DNA of 64,000 nucleotides from Hemicordylus capensis (taxonomy: Eukaryota > Chordata > Lepidosauria > Squamata > Cordylidae). This document shows, piece by piece, positions 43,425 to 52,640 of this stretch. The first letter of the stretch is position 1. Each line of letters starts with the position of its first letter. The stretch is taken from assembly GCF_027244095.1 (NCBI RefSeq), contig NC_069665.1:4094501-4158500 (forward strand). Reading direction: 5' to 3'. Under the pieces are notes generated by a model. That model was given only the letters and a program-made list of their open reading frames with translations, had not been told where the DNA came from and ran no database searches. The position numbers and the translations under genes are program-made.

Positions 43425-43565
43425 GTTAGGGAGTGGGCAACTGAAGCCCGATGATGCGTCATTGTTTATCGCGGTCCCTATGGCGACCTGCAGCTGGTGG
43501 GGAGGGGGCAGAAGAATGTCGGAAGCGGGTCGTGATGATGCAAGATGATGTAATGGCCATCTTCA
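43425..43565 (-). promoter_or_regulatory. probable promoter / 5'UTR of the C2orf78-like gene
   Basis: This block is the most conserved non-coding part shared with the pseudogene (9,040-9,170): GGGCAACTGAAGC, GTTTATCGCGGTCC, CCTGCAGCTGGTGGGG, AGAAGAATGTCGGAAGCGG. On the minus strand it contains TGACGCATCA, which fits a CRE/AP-1-type site, and GGTCGCCATAGG, which resembles an RFX X-box half; the pseudogene version reads GGTTGCCATACGG. No TATA box is evident. Promoter function is inferred from conservation and from its place just upstream of the predicted ATG exon. Confidence 0.5.
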
Positions 43566-43744
43566 CACAGGCTCTCTACCGATATTAAACCATCCATCAA
43601 ACCATCCATCTTCTTCACTTAGACGTTCAGAAGGGGAGACCAGACCCAAGTTCCGCAGAGTCCATTTCAAGTCTGTTTGGCCACTGGAAGTCTCTTTGGG
43701 GCTTGAATGGAAGTCCAGCCATCCTCTCAGCTTTCCTCTTTGGC

Positions 43745-44282
43745 ATCAATCAATCAATCAATCAATTATATTTGTGCCCTACCCCTCCAGTACACTTCTG
43801 CTTGGGGTGGCTCAGTTAGTAAAATAGATATAATCTAAAGTAAAAGATTAATAAAACTGAAGAAGTGAAAAGATCAAGCTAAAACCATATTTAAAATGAC
43901 AAATTTTTAAAGTTTCACGTTAAAAGTTATTAATAAAGCGCTTAAAACTAAGAACTAAAAAATTAAAGGACCTACCAAGCTATAAGCAGCAGATAAGACA
44001 TTAAAAAGCATCTTTTAAAAGATATGTTATCGTGGTTGTTGTTTTTAAAACACTGAGGGAGTGAGCATGGCAAAGCTCTTCCAGGAGGGCATTCCAAACC
44101 GAGGGGCCACAACCGAGAAGACCACTGAGAAGACCGAGAAGACCCTGTCTCTAGTCCCCACCAACTGGATTGCTGTTAGGTGGGTCAAACATTCATGAAG
44201 CCACTTGCGCCCAAGAGATTCTACAGGTAGATCTATCTGTCTAATGATGTTGTCATCCACCCCAAATGACCCCAATCTGATA
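43745..44282 (-). repeat. LINE 3' region remnant with (ATCA)n
   Basis: An (AATC)n run at 43,747-43,767 precedes ATATTTGTGCCCTACCCCTCC and AT-rich DNA; then GGAGGGCATTCCAAACCGAGGGGCCAC and CTCTAGTCCCCACCAAC, a familiar LINE 3'UTR stretch in squamates read from the minus strand. A SINE end (GGAAGCTGTCTTGTACTGAGTC, 44,290-44,390, minus) follows. Confidence 0.5.
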
Positions 44283-44399
44283 GGGACATCGGAAGCTGTC
44301 TTGTACTGAGTCAGACCACTGATCCATCTCATTGAGTATCATCTAAGCTGACTGGCAGCATCTTTCCAAGGTTCCAAATGCTTGTGAGAGAATCTGGAT

Positions 44400-45142
44400 A
44401 GGTGCATCCATCTGACCCATTTCTCACTTCCCATCTGACCACTCCCCTCTTCTCCTACCTAGCTTTTGGAATTCACACAACCCTGGTTCAGGAGTGCACC
44501 TGGCTCTCTTACCTTGGCTGGGTGCTCCACCTACACAGGTGGGGATCATGTGACCTAGCTAACTCTCTCAAACAGAAGTCGTTGACTGCTGTAGTCACTT
44601 TAGCCAGAAAATACCTCACTTTTGTCTGCGCTGCTTCCTTTGTTGATTCCCTTCTGATCTTGGCAGTGTGGAACTGAAGGACTGTACCACTTAGGGTTAC
44701 CATATTCAAGCTTCCCAATTCCGGGTGGCCTGATTTGCAGATTTTGCAGATTACAGACAACTAATTTGCATTATTGATTGATTGATTGGACAGATTTGTA
44801 TACCCTCCTTCTCTACCCTCCCATGTGATTGGATCCAGAGTAAAATCCGGAGTAAAATCCAGAGTAAAAAGCACATTTGAAATCCACGTCAATCCGGGTG
44901 GAATCCGGGGCTCCCCCCAATGAGGCAGGGGAAACCATGTGGCTAAATGGATTGTAATTGTAGAGGACAAGAATGAAGAGCTCTTCACCACCTTATTTCC
45001 CACCAGAGTGAAGAGAACACAAGTCTTTCTTTGGGATACAGATCAATATTTAGTGACCATGTAATATTCAGCCTCATGAAAGACATGTGCTCCACCAGCC
45101 TAACAGCTTTGTGACTATGCAGTGACTGTTTTATTAATATAA
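44400..45142. other. no gene recognised; left flank of the Helitron
   Basis: The region has short tandem pieces (AGTAAAATCC(A/G)G repeated three times near 44,838-44,870 and a short ATTG run near 44,775) and no coding evidence. Confidence 0.35.
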
Positions 45143-45537
45143 CTAGTATTTTTAAGCCCGTTATAATAACGGGCGCTAGCTTTCCCTTGACTTTGTGTCT
45201 GTGTGTGTGTGTGTGTTTCTGTTTTTTTTGTTTTTGTTTTTTTTTCCTTTTCTCTTTCTCTCTTTTTCTCTCTGGTTTTTTGTTTACTGTCTTTTGATTC
45301 TTGTTTTCCTGTACCTTTCCCTCCCTTTCTCTCCATTGTCCTTGTTTACTCTTCTGTTTGTTGCTGTTTATTTTCCCTTTTGTCCCTGTTTACTATCCTC
45401 TCCTTTCCCCCTTCCCCCCCCCCTTTTTATGTTGTTTTGTTCTTCCTTCTCTCTCATTTTGTTGTTACATAGTGATGAGGCTATGAGGCTATGTTTTTGT
45501 GTAATTAGTATTCTTTTTTTTGTTACTCCTTCCGCCC

Positions 45538-46386
45538 TTATAGTATTTCTTTATATACCACATTCTTGGTGAATATTTGTTCTGAGTCTGGTATTAGTCT
45601 TCCTTGTTCTGGCCCTTCCAGCACCCTGACCACGACGTCTTTAAAACTTTGTACTCTTGATAGCGCGACATATAATTGTCCGTGGCTGAACACGGGTTCA
45701 GGCAAATAGATTCCGACCTTTTCTAGGGTTTGTCCTTGTGACTTGTTGATTGTCATTGCGAATGCTAATTTGACAGGGTATTGTCGTCTTCTCAAGGTGA
45801 ATGGCAGGTCAGTGCATGTTGGTGCCAAATCAATTCTTGGGATGAAGACCATGTCTCCCTGTGCTGATCCTGTAATAACTTCTGCTAGTATGATATTTTT
45901 TTCCAGGTGTGTGACAATTAGGCGGGTTCCATTGCATAAGCCTTTTTTTGTGTTTAGGTTTCTTAGCAGCATTATGATTGCACCTTCTTTCAGGATGAGT
46001 GTATGTTTTGGCATGCCTGCGGGTGTTTGGTCATGTAGGAATTCTGCTGGGTAGTTTTTGGTGTCTTCTTCAGTGGTGTCATCTATGGAGTCTGAACTGA
46101 GGTAAGTTATTGGTTCACCCTCTAATATGTGGAGCACTTGGTCATTGAGGCTGTCCACATCACTGTTTTTTGGGCAAAGGATGGATCTTTTTGCTAGGTT
46201 TGGGATATTCTGTACTTGTATTTTTTCTCCAAAAATTTCTCTCACGATATCTGTTCTGCATATGATGCTTGATGGGATCTCAATGATGTTTTCTTGTAAT
46301 CCCTCAATCTGTGGTGTGTCTCCATTGCCTACTTTGATTAGCCATTTGCTGAATTCTGGGTCTTTTGATCTTATATTGTTGTGCAA
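45538..46386 (-). pseudogene. Helitron PIF1-type helicase, C-terminal half
   Basis: This 282-codon frame carries the second half of the helicase: LCPKNSDVDSLN, FAFTxxKSQGQT-type motif (FAMTINKSQGQTLEKVG) and the motif VI region QLYVALSRV. It ends near the normal end of Helitron proteins. It overlaps the preceding helicase frame (46,304-47,347) in another phase, so a frameshift of the helicase lies in about 46,300-46,390. The element would need help from another copy to move. Confidence 0.8.
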
Positions 46387-47347
46387 TCTCAGGATCTTGA
46401 ATGTGTGCCACAGTGTATTGTTTTTTTATGCAGGCCTCTACAATATGGGTTTGGGTCCCGTGTGGTACTACGGGAAGTGTCTGTCGGAAATCTCCTCCAA
46501 GTAAAAATAGCTTACCACCCATGGGTTTGTTGTTTTCCATGATTTCCTTCATCAGTTTGTCTACTGTTGTTATTGCTTGAGTGGGTGCCATTGTTGATTC
46601 ATCCCAAATGATTATTTTGGCTTTTTTGATGTTGTTTGCTTCTTGGGAATTGAGGCGCATGTTAGACACGGAGTTTTCCAGTATTGGTACTGGCAGTTTG
46701 AATTGTGAGTGATACGTTCTGCCTCCTTGTAGGAGGTTTGCTGCTATCCCTGTGGAGGCTACAGGGAGTGCGAGTTCGTTCTGGCCACGTATTGTGTTGA
46801 GTATGGCTTTGTATAAGTATGTCTTTCCACTGCCTCCTGGTCCATCCAAAAAAAAGCAGCGGTGTTCAAGCTTATTGTTTTGGCTGGCTGTGATAATTTC
46901 TTTCATGGCTGCTCTTTGTTCAGCATTGAAGGTTTTTGACATATGTTCTGCTGTTTGGTTTTCATATGCTTGGTTGTATGTTTCTGTAAGGTGTTCGGTA
47001 TTATGCTTGTTGTATGTCAGGCCATAGTCTGTGCATCTCTTTCCATGGAGTGTTAAAATTTTTTCAATTTCCTGCAGGGCGAGGTCACGGCAGACTGTGC
47101 ATTCTTTATTGTGGTGTAGGTGTTTATGGGCATAATCTTCGATGAGGTGGTCTTCATATTTGGTAAATAGTTCCTGCATGTTCTGGAGGGATGCAAAGAC
47201 ACAGATGTAGGCGAAGAGTTCCCTGAGTTGCGTGGGCATGTTGTACTGTGCTGCATCTTCAAGTGTGCTCTCCCACACTGTTTCATCATTTATGAGTCCT
47301 CTTGCTTTTGCTGCTTCTTGGAAAGTTGGGTATTCAATTCCATCCAC
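46304..47347 (-). pseudogene. Helitron PIF1-type helicase, N-terminal half
   Basis: This frame starts in VDGIEYPTFQEAAKARGL, the usual entry to the Helitron helicase, then LRELFAYICVF. It carries Walker A (GPGGSGKT, residues 169-176), Walker B (IIWDES, 246-251) and LGGDFRQTLPVV (283-294). It has no start codon of its own (it opens with GTG); it is the continuation of a longer polyprotein. About 60 bases upstream it overlaps the N-terminal frame in another phase, right where the Rep nuclease should be. Confidence 0.85.
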
Positions 47348-48093
47348 ACTTCTGAGGTCTCCATAGGATGTTGCTCCTGATACATGCAGCAGTAGGAGGC
47401 GCAGGCAATAGCGTTCCTGGTCTCTCCGTCATTATTTTTGAATATAAATGCGACCTCATTATGCTGTGGTGCATTATATCGTCTTTGGTCATTTTCTCGG
47501 TCTTGGACTATGGTCATGGTTACTTCCCTAAGTGCATGGCCTGTCTGTTCTGCGTCCTCTTGACATTCTGTTTCTACGTGGTGTAGCATCTTGCAAGCCT
47601 CAGCAAAGGGATTGGTTTTTGCAAAATGTGTACTTAGAGCTTGCATAAGTTGTGGATTGATTTTTGTGTTGGATTTATTATGTAATCTTCTTTCTGCGGC
47701 TTCTGTGGGGTCTAAGATGTATAGTTGCGCATATTGTCTGTCTTGGCCCTGCTGTGGGTGCAGCGTGCCTGCTCGGTGGCAAATTGTGCCGTGTATTCGA
47801 AAGCAGTACGGCCCATGGCCTGGTGGTGGCACTATGTTTGCTCCCATGGAGGCGAATGCTAGTGCGCTGTTGATAGATCGGACATTCTCCATGAAGTTCT
47901 TGCTGTGTTCATGTTGTCCCGTCATTAGGTGCTGGATGAGTGGATGGGTTCTAATAGGGGGCAGGATCACTTTTCCCTTTGAGCAGCATTGTGTGAATTT
48001 GCGGTCTGTGGGTCTCTCTCCTATGAAATGCTTAGCATTGCAGAATTCACATTTGTCGTCTAAGTCTTCTTCTCGCTCTTTCTGCTTCTGCAT
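47290..48093 (-). pseudogene. Helitron_like_N domain frame
   Basis: It contains a CEFCNAKHF zinc-binding-like start, CCSKGKVILPP, ALAFASMGA, GPYCFRIHGTICHRAGTLHP and YAQLYILDP, all typical of the Helitron N-terminal domain, up to HNEVAFIFKNNDGE. In complete Helitrons about 600 more residues, including the HUH (two-His) and double-Tyr motifs, follow before the helicase; here only about 40 codons remain. A Lys/Arg-rich frame (48,047-48,352) precedes it and may be the true N-terminus. Confidence 0.8.
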
Positions 48094-48399
48094 GTATCTT
48101 TTTCTTTAGTTCTTGTTCCTGTAGACTCTGCTTTTCTTTTATTGCATTGCGTCTTTCCTTTGCTCTGTCCTTCTGGGGTTTTTTTTGTTCAGTTGTTCTG
48201 GATGCTCGTCTGTGTTTCTCTCTTGCGGCCTTTTTATTTGTATGCTGTATCTGCTGTGCTATCATTTCTTCCTCTGTTTGTTTATTTTTATGTTGTTGTT
48301 TTGGTTTTTGTGGTTTGACATGTATGTCCTGTTTGTGGTCTTTGTTGGCCATATCTGCTCGTTATTTCTGGATTTTGTGTGTCTTATATGTGGCTTACT

Positions 48400-49077
48400 T
48401 GTAAGCTTGTTTTTTTTTTTTTTTAATGGTTTGGCAGTTGGTTTGTGTGTGTGTGTGTGTGTGTAATAAGTTATTTCCTTGGCTGCTGATTTCTGCTGTA
48501 ATTGACTTCAGGATGATTTTTCCTTCAGAATTGTCTTTTTTTTAATTGGCTTGGTGTATTCAGCACAGTAGTGTCAATTTATTTCTGTATGGTGATGGGG
48601 TGCTTCTTTGTGGTTTAATTTATAATTGGATATTGTGATAGTTTGATTTTTGTTTTGTTTTTTGTGGTTCTGTTTTTTTGGGTTGGTAGGCAGAGTCAGT
48701 TGGGATGTTGGGGGTGGTATGTCTATGGTATCTTTCGCCTCACCTGTGTGTGTCAAGATAGCCTTATCCTCTGTCTTGTCTGTTTTTTGGTATTTTGAGG
48801 AGTAGGGATCTTTTTTGGAGTTCGTAGTATGTTTTGGTTTCTCAGGTATGTTGCTCGTCTACTTTGTGCTAAGTGCTCTGAAGGAGCCCTGTGCTGACGA
48901 CCGTTAGTCTGTCAGACTGTGGTTGTGTGTGCGCAAACAACGGCTTCCCCCCCCCCGCCTTTTTGCTGGGGGGGGAGTTGCTGTGAGATGGTTTTCCAAG
49001 GGGGGGGAGGAAATGTGGGAACACTCGGTGGCCGTTGCTGTATTTTTATTTCTTTATTGTTGTGTTTGGGCTGTATG
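48400..49077 (-). other. Helitron 5' non-coding region
   Basis: The sequence is T-rich on the plus strand, with a (GT)n run near 48,447-48,463 and no supported reading frame. It belongs to the Helitron's 5' leader. Confidence 0.5.
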
Positions 49078-49985
49078 TTGTGCTTTGTGTAACTGTGTGT
49101 TGGTGTAGTGCTTAATGCAACTTTTGTGTTGTTTGTTTGTGAGGGGGATTCTTTAGAAGAGAGGAGCTTGCGAAAGGAGCTCCTCTCTATGCTAGGCTGC
49201 TTCCCAGACTGCTGTAATGGATGCAAGTGACGCAATAGGCGTTCCTCACGTCCATGCTGGCAGTCTGAGCAGAGGCTTTCCACTGGGAGGAGCTGTTTTG
49301 CTGAGCTCCGGTTGTTTTATTTTTATTTATTTATTTATTTTTTGGATGATTGCCGTGGGCCGCAGTGGGTAAGTTGGGTTTGGTCAGCTGGTTGGGTGGG
49401 AGTGTGATAGGTGGGGGTGGCGCAATGTGGTAGGGTGTTTTAGGTGGCTTTTGGGGGGGGGAGAATGCGGGGAAGTTGGCATGTGGCTTTTTGGCGGGTT
49501 TCGGGTGGCGCGGCTTCGCCGCCGCCTTGCTTTGTGTAACTGTGTGTTGGTGTAGTGCTTAATGCAACTTTTGTGTTGGTTGTTTGTGAGGGGGATTCCT
49601 TAGAAGAGAGGAGCTTGCGAAAGGAGCTCTTCTCTATGCTAGGCTGCTTCCCAGACTGCTGTAATGGATGCAAGTGACGCAATAGGCGTTCCTCACGTCC
49701 ATGCTGGCAGTCTGAGCAGAGGCTTTCCACTGGGAGGAGCTATTTTGCTGAACTCCGGTTTTTGTTTTGTTTTCTTTTGTTTTTTGGATGATTGCCGTGG
49801 GCCGCAGTGGGTAAGTTGGGTTTGGTCAGCTGGCTGGGTGGGAGTGTGATAGGTGGGGGCGGTGCAATGTGGTAGGGTGTTTTAGGTGGCTTTTGGGGGG
49901 GGGAATGCAGGGAAGTTGGCATGTGGCTTTTTGGCGGGTTTCGGGTGGCGCGGCAGTCCTCGTTGGCGGCTTCGCCGCCGCCTCG
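49078..49985 (-). repeat. 451-bp direct tandem duplication inside the Helitron leader
   Basis: TGCTTTGTGTAACTGTGTG at 49,079 recurs at 49,529, and the two units remain alignable to about 49,500 and 49,985 (TTGGCGGGTTTCGGGTGGCGCGGC at both ends). Differences are few (a poly-T/A linker and scattered bases). Tandem duplication of 5' leader sequence is known for Helitrons. Both units contain AGAGAGGAGCTTGCGAAAGGAGCTC, itself an imperfect hairpin. Confidence 0.85.
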
Positions 49986-50279
49986 TTCTGCCGCCCCGTT
50001 CTCTGTTGTGTGTGCTGGCCGCTGTACTATTTCTGGGTGGGTGCTTCTGGCTGGATTGTCCTCCCGCCGCTAATGCTCTCCTCCTTCCCCGCATTCCCGG
50101 CTTCCTGGGGCGGCCCTTTCTGGCCACTCTCGATGTACGGTGGCTCCTGCCGCTCGGTCCTTTGCCGCCAGTAATGGCGTCAGTCTCCCCCTCCCCCGCT
50201 TTCCCGGCTTCGTTGGGGCGGCCGCTTCTGGCCGCCCAAGATGGTTGCCGGGTCCTGCCGGGTGCTTTCGTGCGTTTGT

Positions 50280-50375
50280 CCCTTGCTCTGTTCTGCGCGT
50301 GCGCTCCGCACACGCGCAGAACAGTCGAGGCACGAACGCACGCTTGGTGTCCGTCCACGGACGGACACCAAGCAT
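50280..50375 (-). repeat. two strong hairpins near the Helitron 5' end
   Basis: TGTTCTGCGCGTG/CACACGCGCAGAACA (about 50,288-50,324) and CTTGGTGTCCGTCC/GGACGGACACCAAG (50,343-50,372) are two near-perfect palindromes that end 17 bases from the 5' TC. The second forms a 14-bp stem with almost no loop. Subterminal palindromes at the 5' end are unusual, since Helitron hairpins are normally at the 3' end. Confidence 0.8.
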
Positions 50376-50454
50376 TTTATTAGAGAGGATAGCTTTTATG
50401 ATCTTTATACTTCTACAGTTTTATCGCTTCATCACCTAGTATCTGCTGTTGCAT

Positions 50455-50640
50455 TTCTATCACTTTGGTAGAATACAGGAGGGGCTGACCATTGCCTCCT
50501 CCCACGCAGTCTGAGATGATGCCTTTCAGCATCTTCCTAGATGGCTGCTGTCTGATATAGTACCAGTGGGGATTCGAACCGGCAACCTTCTGCTTGTCAG
50601 TCAAGCGTTTCCCTGCTGTGCCACGCCTCTAACCATACTT
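50455..50640 (-). repeat. tRNA-derived SINE with preserved head
   Basis: In plus orientation: TGGTAGAATACAGGAGGGG, CCATTGCCTCCTCCCACGCAG, GATGATGCCTTTCAGCATCTTCC, then the tRNA head complement GGGGATTCGAACCGGCAACC (B box) and CTGTGCCACGCC (A-box side). It is the same family as 25,086-25,305. Confidence 0.7.
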
Positions 50641-50723
50641 GTAAATCGCCTTATACTTTGTACTGGTCTATGATCATAATCAAGATTGATTGATTGATTG
50701 ATTGATTGATATTTATGTGGAGT

Positions 50724-50903
50724 CAGGGGCATCACTAAGAGGGAACAGGAGGTGAAAAATGTCCCTGGTACCATCAGGGAGCCCCCCCCCCGCCCCCCCT
50801 CCGGGCTGCTGAGCAACTGCTCCCTCCCTCCCCCTCTCTGAAGAAGAAGATGGGGAGGGGGCCCATCTTTACCTTTTGTCCTGGGGCCCTTGCTACGCCC
50901 CTG
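50724..50903. mobile_element. 180-bp hAT-type MITE
   Basis: The ends CAGGGGCATCAC and GCTACGCCCCTG are imperfect inverted repeats. Flanks TGTGGAGT and TGTCGAGT are an 8-bp target duplication with one mismatch. The GGGGCCC-containing right arm is like those of the 20,079 and 22,278 elements, so it is a short relative. Confidence 0.7.
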
Positions 50904-51287
50904 TGTCGAGTCTGCACATTTATAGGGTTTCCCCACCCGCACCCCCTTGTACAACTGCAGTTTGTATTTCAAAAACAATTCATACCTGTGGTCATTCATG
51001 ATCCATTTTAATTCATCATAAAAATGTGTGTATAAAGACAGGTGGTTTCTGCACTTCTGCTTATGATAGAAGATGAAAACCTTAAGACAGAGTCTAGTTT
51101 GTTTTGCGGCAGATATTCTTGGTCGTGGCAAATCAAAGGTAGTGGGGTGCGGAAGAGACAATGGGGTGAAATCCTGCTCCTGCACAGTCCACTGGCAAGG
51201 ACTTTTCAGCCACCTGTTAATGGGTTAGAGTGAGTGAAGTCGAGAAGCATCCGGCCCGGTCAGACGTTCCAATTCCTCATCTAATCT
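50904..51287. other. no gene recognised
   Basis: The minus frame at 50,601-51,185 runs through the SINE and MITE and is not a gene. Nothing else was recognised. Confidence 0.35.
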
Positions 51288-51545
51288 GGGGGTTCTCAAC
51301 CTTGGCTGAAGCTATTCTGGCTGAGGGTGATGGGTATTGTAGTCGAACAACATCTGGGAATGCAAGGTTGGCAACCCCTGATCTGATAGGATCATCGGAA
51401 GCTACCACTGGTCCATCTAACTCAGTATCATCTTCACTGAATGGCAGCAGCTTTCCAAGGTTTCAAGGCGGGAAACCTTCCCTGTCCTACCTGGAGATGC
51501 TTCCAGGAATGAAACCTGGGACCTTTCTCCAGAAATAGGAACCTA
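51288..51545. repeat. fold-back MITE followed by a SINE end
   Basis: Bases 51,288-51,380 carry MITE arms (GGGGTTCTCAACCTTGG / CAAGGTTGGCAACCCC around GTAGTCGAACAACATCTGGG). Bases 51,381-51,545 are a SINE of the 5S/tRNA body family in minus orientation (GGAAGCTACCACTGG, GGCAGCAGCTTTCCAAGG, GAAACCTGGGACCTTTC). Confidence 0.6.
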
Positions 51546-51703
51546 GGAATCTGAGCGATGGCCCCATCCTGCAAATTAGAAACTAATCCTCTGCTCTTCC
51601 CAATTCCACCCCTCCATTACTATTCTCCATTACCCCACAATCCTCCTTTACTAATTCATCCAGTCATTCCTGTGTGTTTTGTTCAATCTGAAAGACACTT
51701 GTG

Positions 51704-51825
51704 CAGGGGTTTCCAACCTGGTGCCCCAGATGTTGTTGGACTACAACACCCATCACCCCCAGGTGCTGTGGCCAACCAGTGCAGCTAGGGAGTTGTAGCG
51801 TCACAAAATCTGGGGATGCCTTCTT
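51704..51825. repeat. fold-back MITE
   Basis: GGGTTTCCAACCTGGTGCCCCAGATGTTGTTGGACTACAAC pairs partly with GTTGTAGCGTCACAAAATCTGGGGATGCC. It is a diverged member of the AACAACATCTGG family. Confidence 0.5.
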
Positions 51826-51924
51826 GAGAGCTCCTGCATTAGGCAGTGGATTTGAACGCAGTGTTTAAAAGGGTGCTTAGTTTTATGCTTGGGAATCCTT
51901 TCTTCCATCCCTCTCTTATTCATT

Positions 51925-52140
51925 CATTCGTTCGATTTCTACACCGCCCTTCCAAAAATGGCTCAGAGCACTTTACACAGAGAAATAATAAATCAACAGG
52001 ATGGATCCCTGTCCCCAAATGGATCACAATAATAAAACACACACACACACACACACAAGATAGACACCAGCAAGAGTCACTGGAGGTGCTGTGCTGGGGG
52101 TGGGTAGGGCCAGTTACTCTCCCCCAGCTAAATCTTATGC
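51925..52140 (-). repeat. LINE 3' end with (CA)n
   Basis: CGATTTCTACACCGCCCTTCCAAAAATGGCTCAGAG is the complement of the common GAGCCATTTTTGGAAGGGCGGT end. A (CA)n run lies at about 52,017-52,039, and the GGGCCAGTTACTCTCCCCCAGCTAAAT block (minus) follows. Confidence 0.6.
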
Positions 52141-52439
52141 TCCTTGCTGGGTGCTGGGGTTGCCAACGCTCCAGGATGGAGCCGGAATCAGCATCAATGA
52201 TTCGGTGACTGTGGAACGCAACCTTGGAGGTTTTAATGGCTTGATGTGGTGAAAAATATTGGACAAGAATGTCCCATGGTGGGGAATCTCCAGGAATCGC
52301 TTCAGAATGGGCAGTCTGCATGGACGCACCTCTTCCTTTCTCCTTTGCTCTGATACCTGGCCAGCTTGTCACTTCCGAACAGGAATTGTGCAGAGAGAGT
52401 GTAAGCTGGGCTTGATCTGGCCTTCTCGTTGGACCTTGC

Positions 52440-52640
52440 CCATTGCCTTCATTTATTGATTGACATTGATATCCTGCTCGTCCTTCCCAGGAGTCCAGAG
52501 CAGTGTCCATGGTTCTGTTCCTCCCCACAACAAGTCCGTGAGTGAGGTAGAATCCGCTGAGAGATAGGTGACCTGTCCAGAGTCTCCTGGTGAATTCCAT
52601 GGCTGAAGCAGGATTCGAACTCGGCTCTCCCAGGTCCAAG
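52440..52640 (-). repeat. MIR/CORE-like SINE
   Basis: TTTATTGATTGACATTGATATCCTGCTCGTCC ... CAACAAGTCCGTGAGTGAGGTAG ... GTGACCTGTCCAGAGTCTCCTGGTGA ... GGATTCGAACTCGGCTCTCCC has the order of the SINE at 29,471 and is somewhat more diverged. Confidence 0.6.

Larger units (their letters stand above)
45143..50389 (-). mobile_element. Helitron, 5,247 bp, both termini defined, Rep region missing
   Basis: On the minus strand the element begins TCCTCTCTAATAAAATGC (50,389) and ends with the hairpin GCCCGTTATTATAACGGGC, a short AT spacer and CTAG (45,143). It lies between A and T, as Helitrons do, without target duplication. Inside, in order: a 5' non-coding region with hairpins and a 451-bp direct duplication, a Helitron_like_N domain, and a PIF1-type helicase. 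The HUH/Rep nuclease that normally lies between the last two is absent. Copies with this end should be looked for elsewhere in the genome. Confidence 0.9.
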
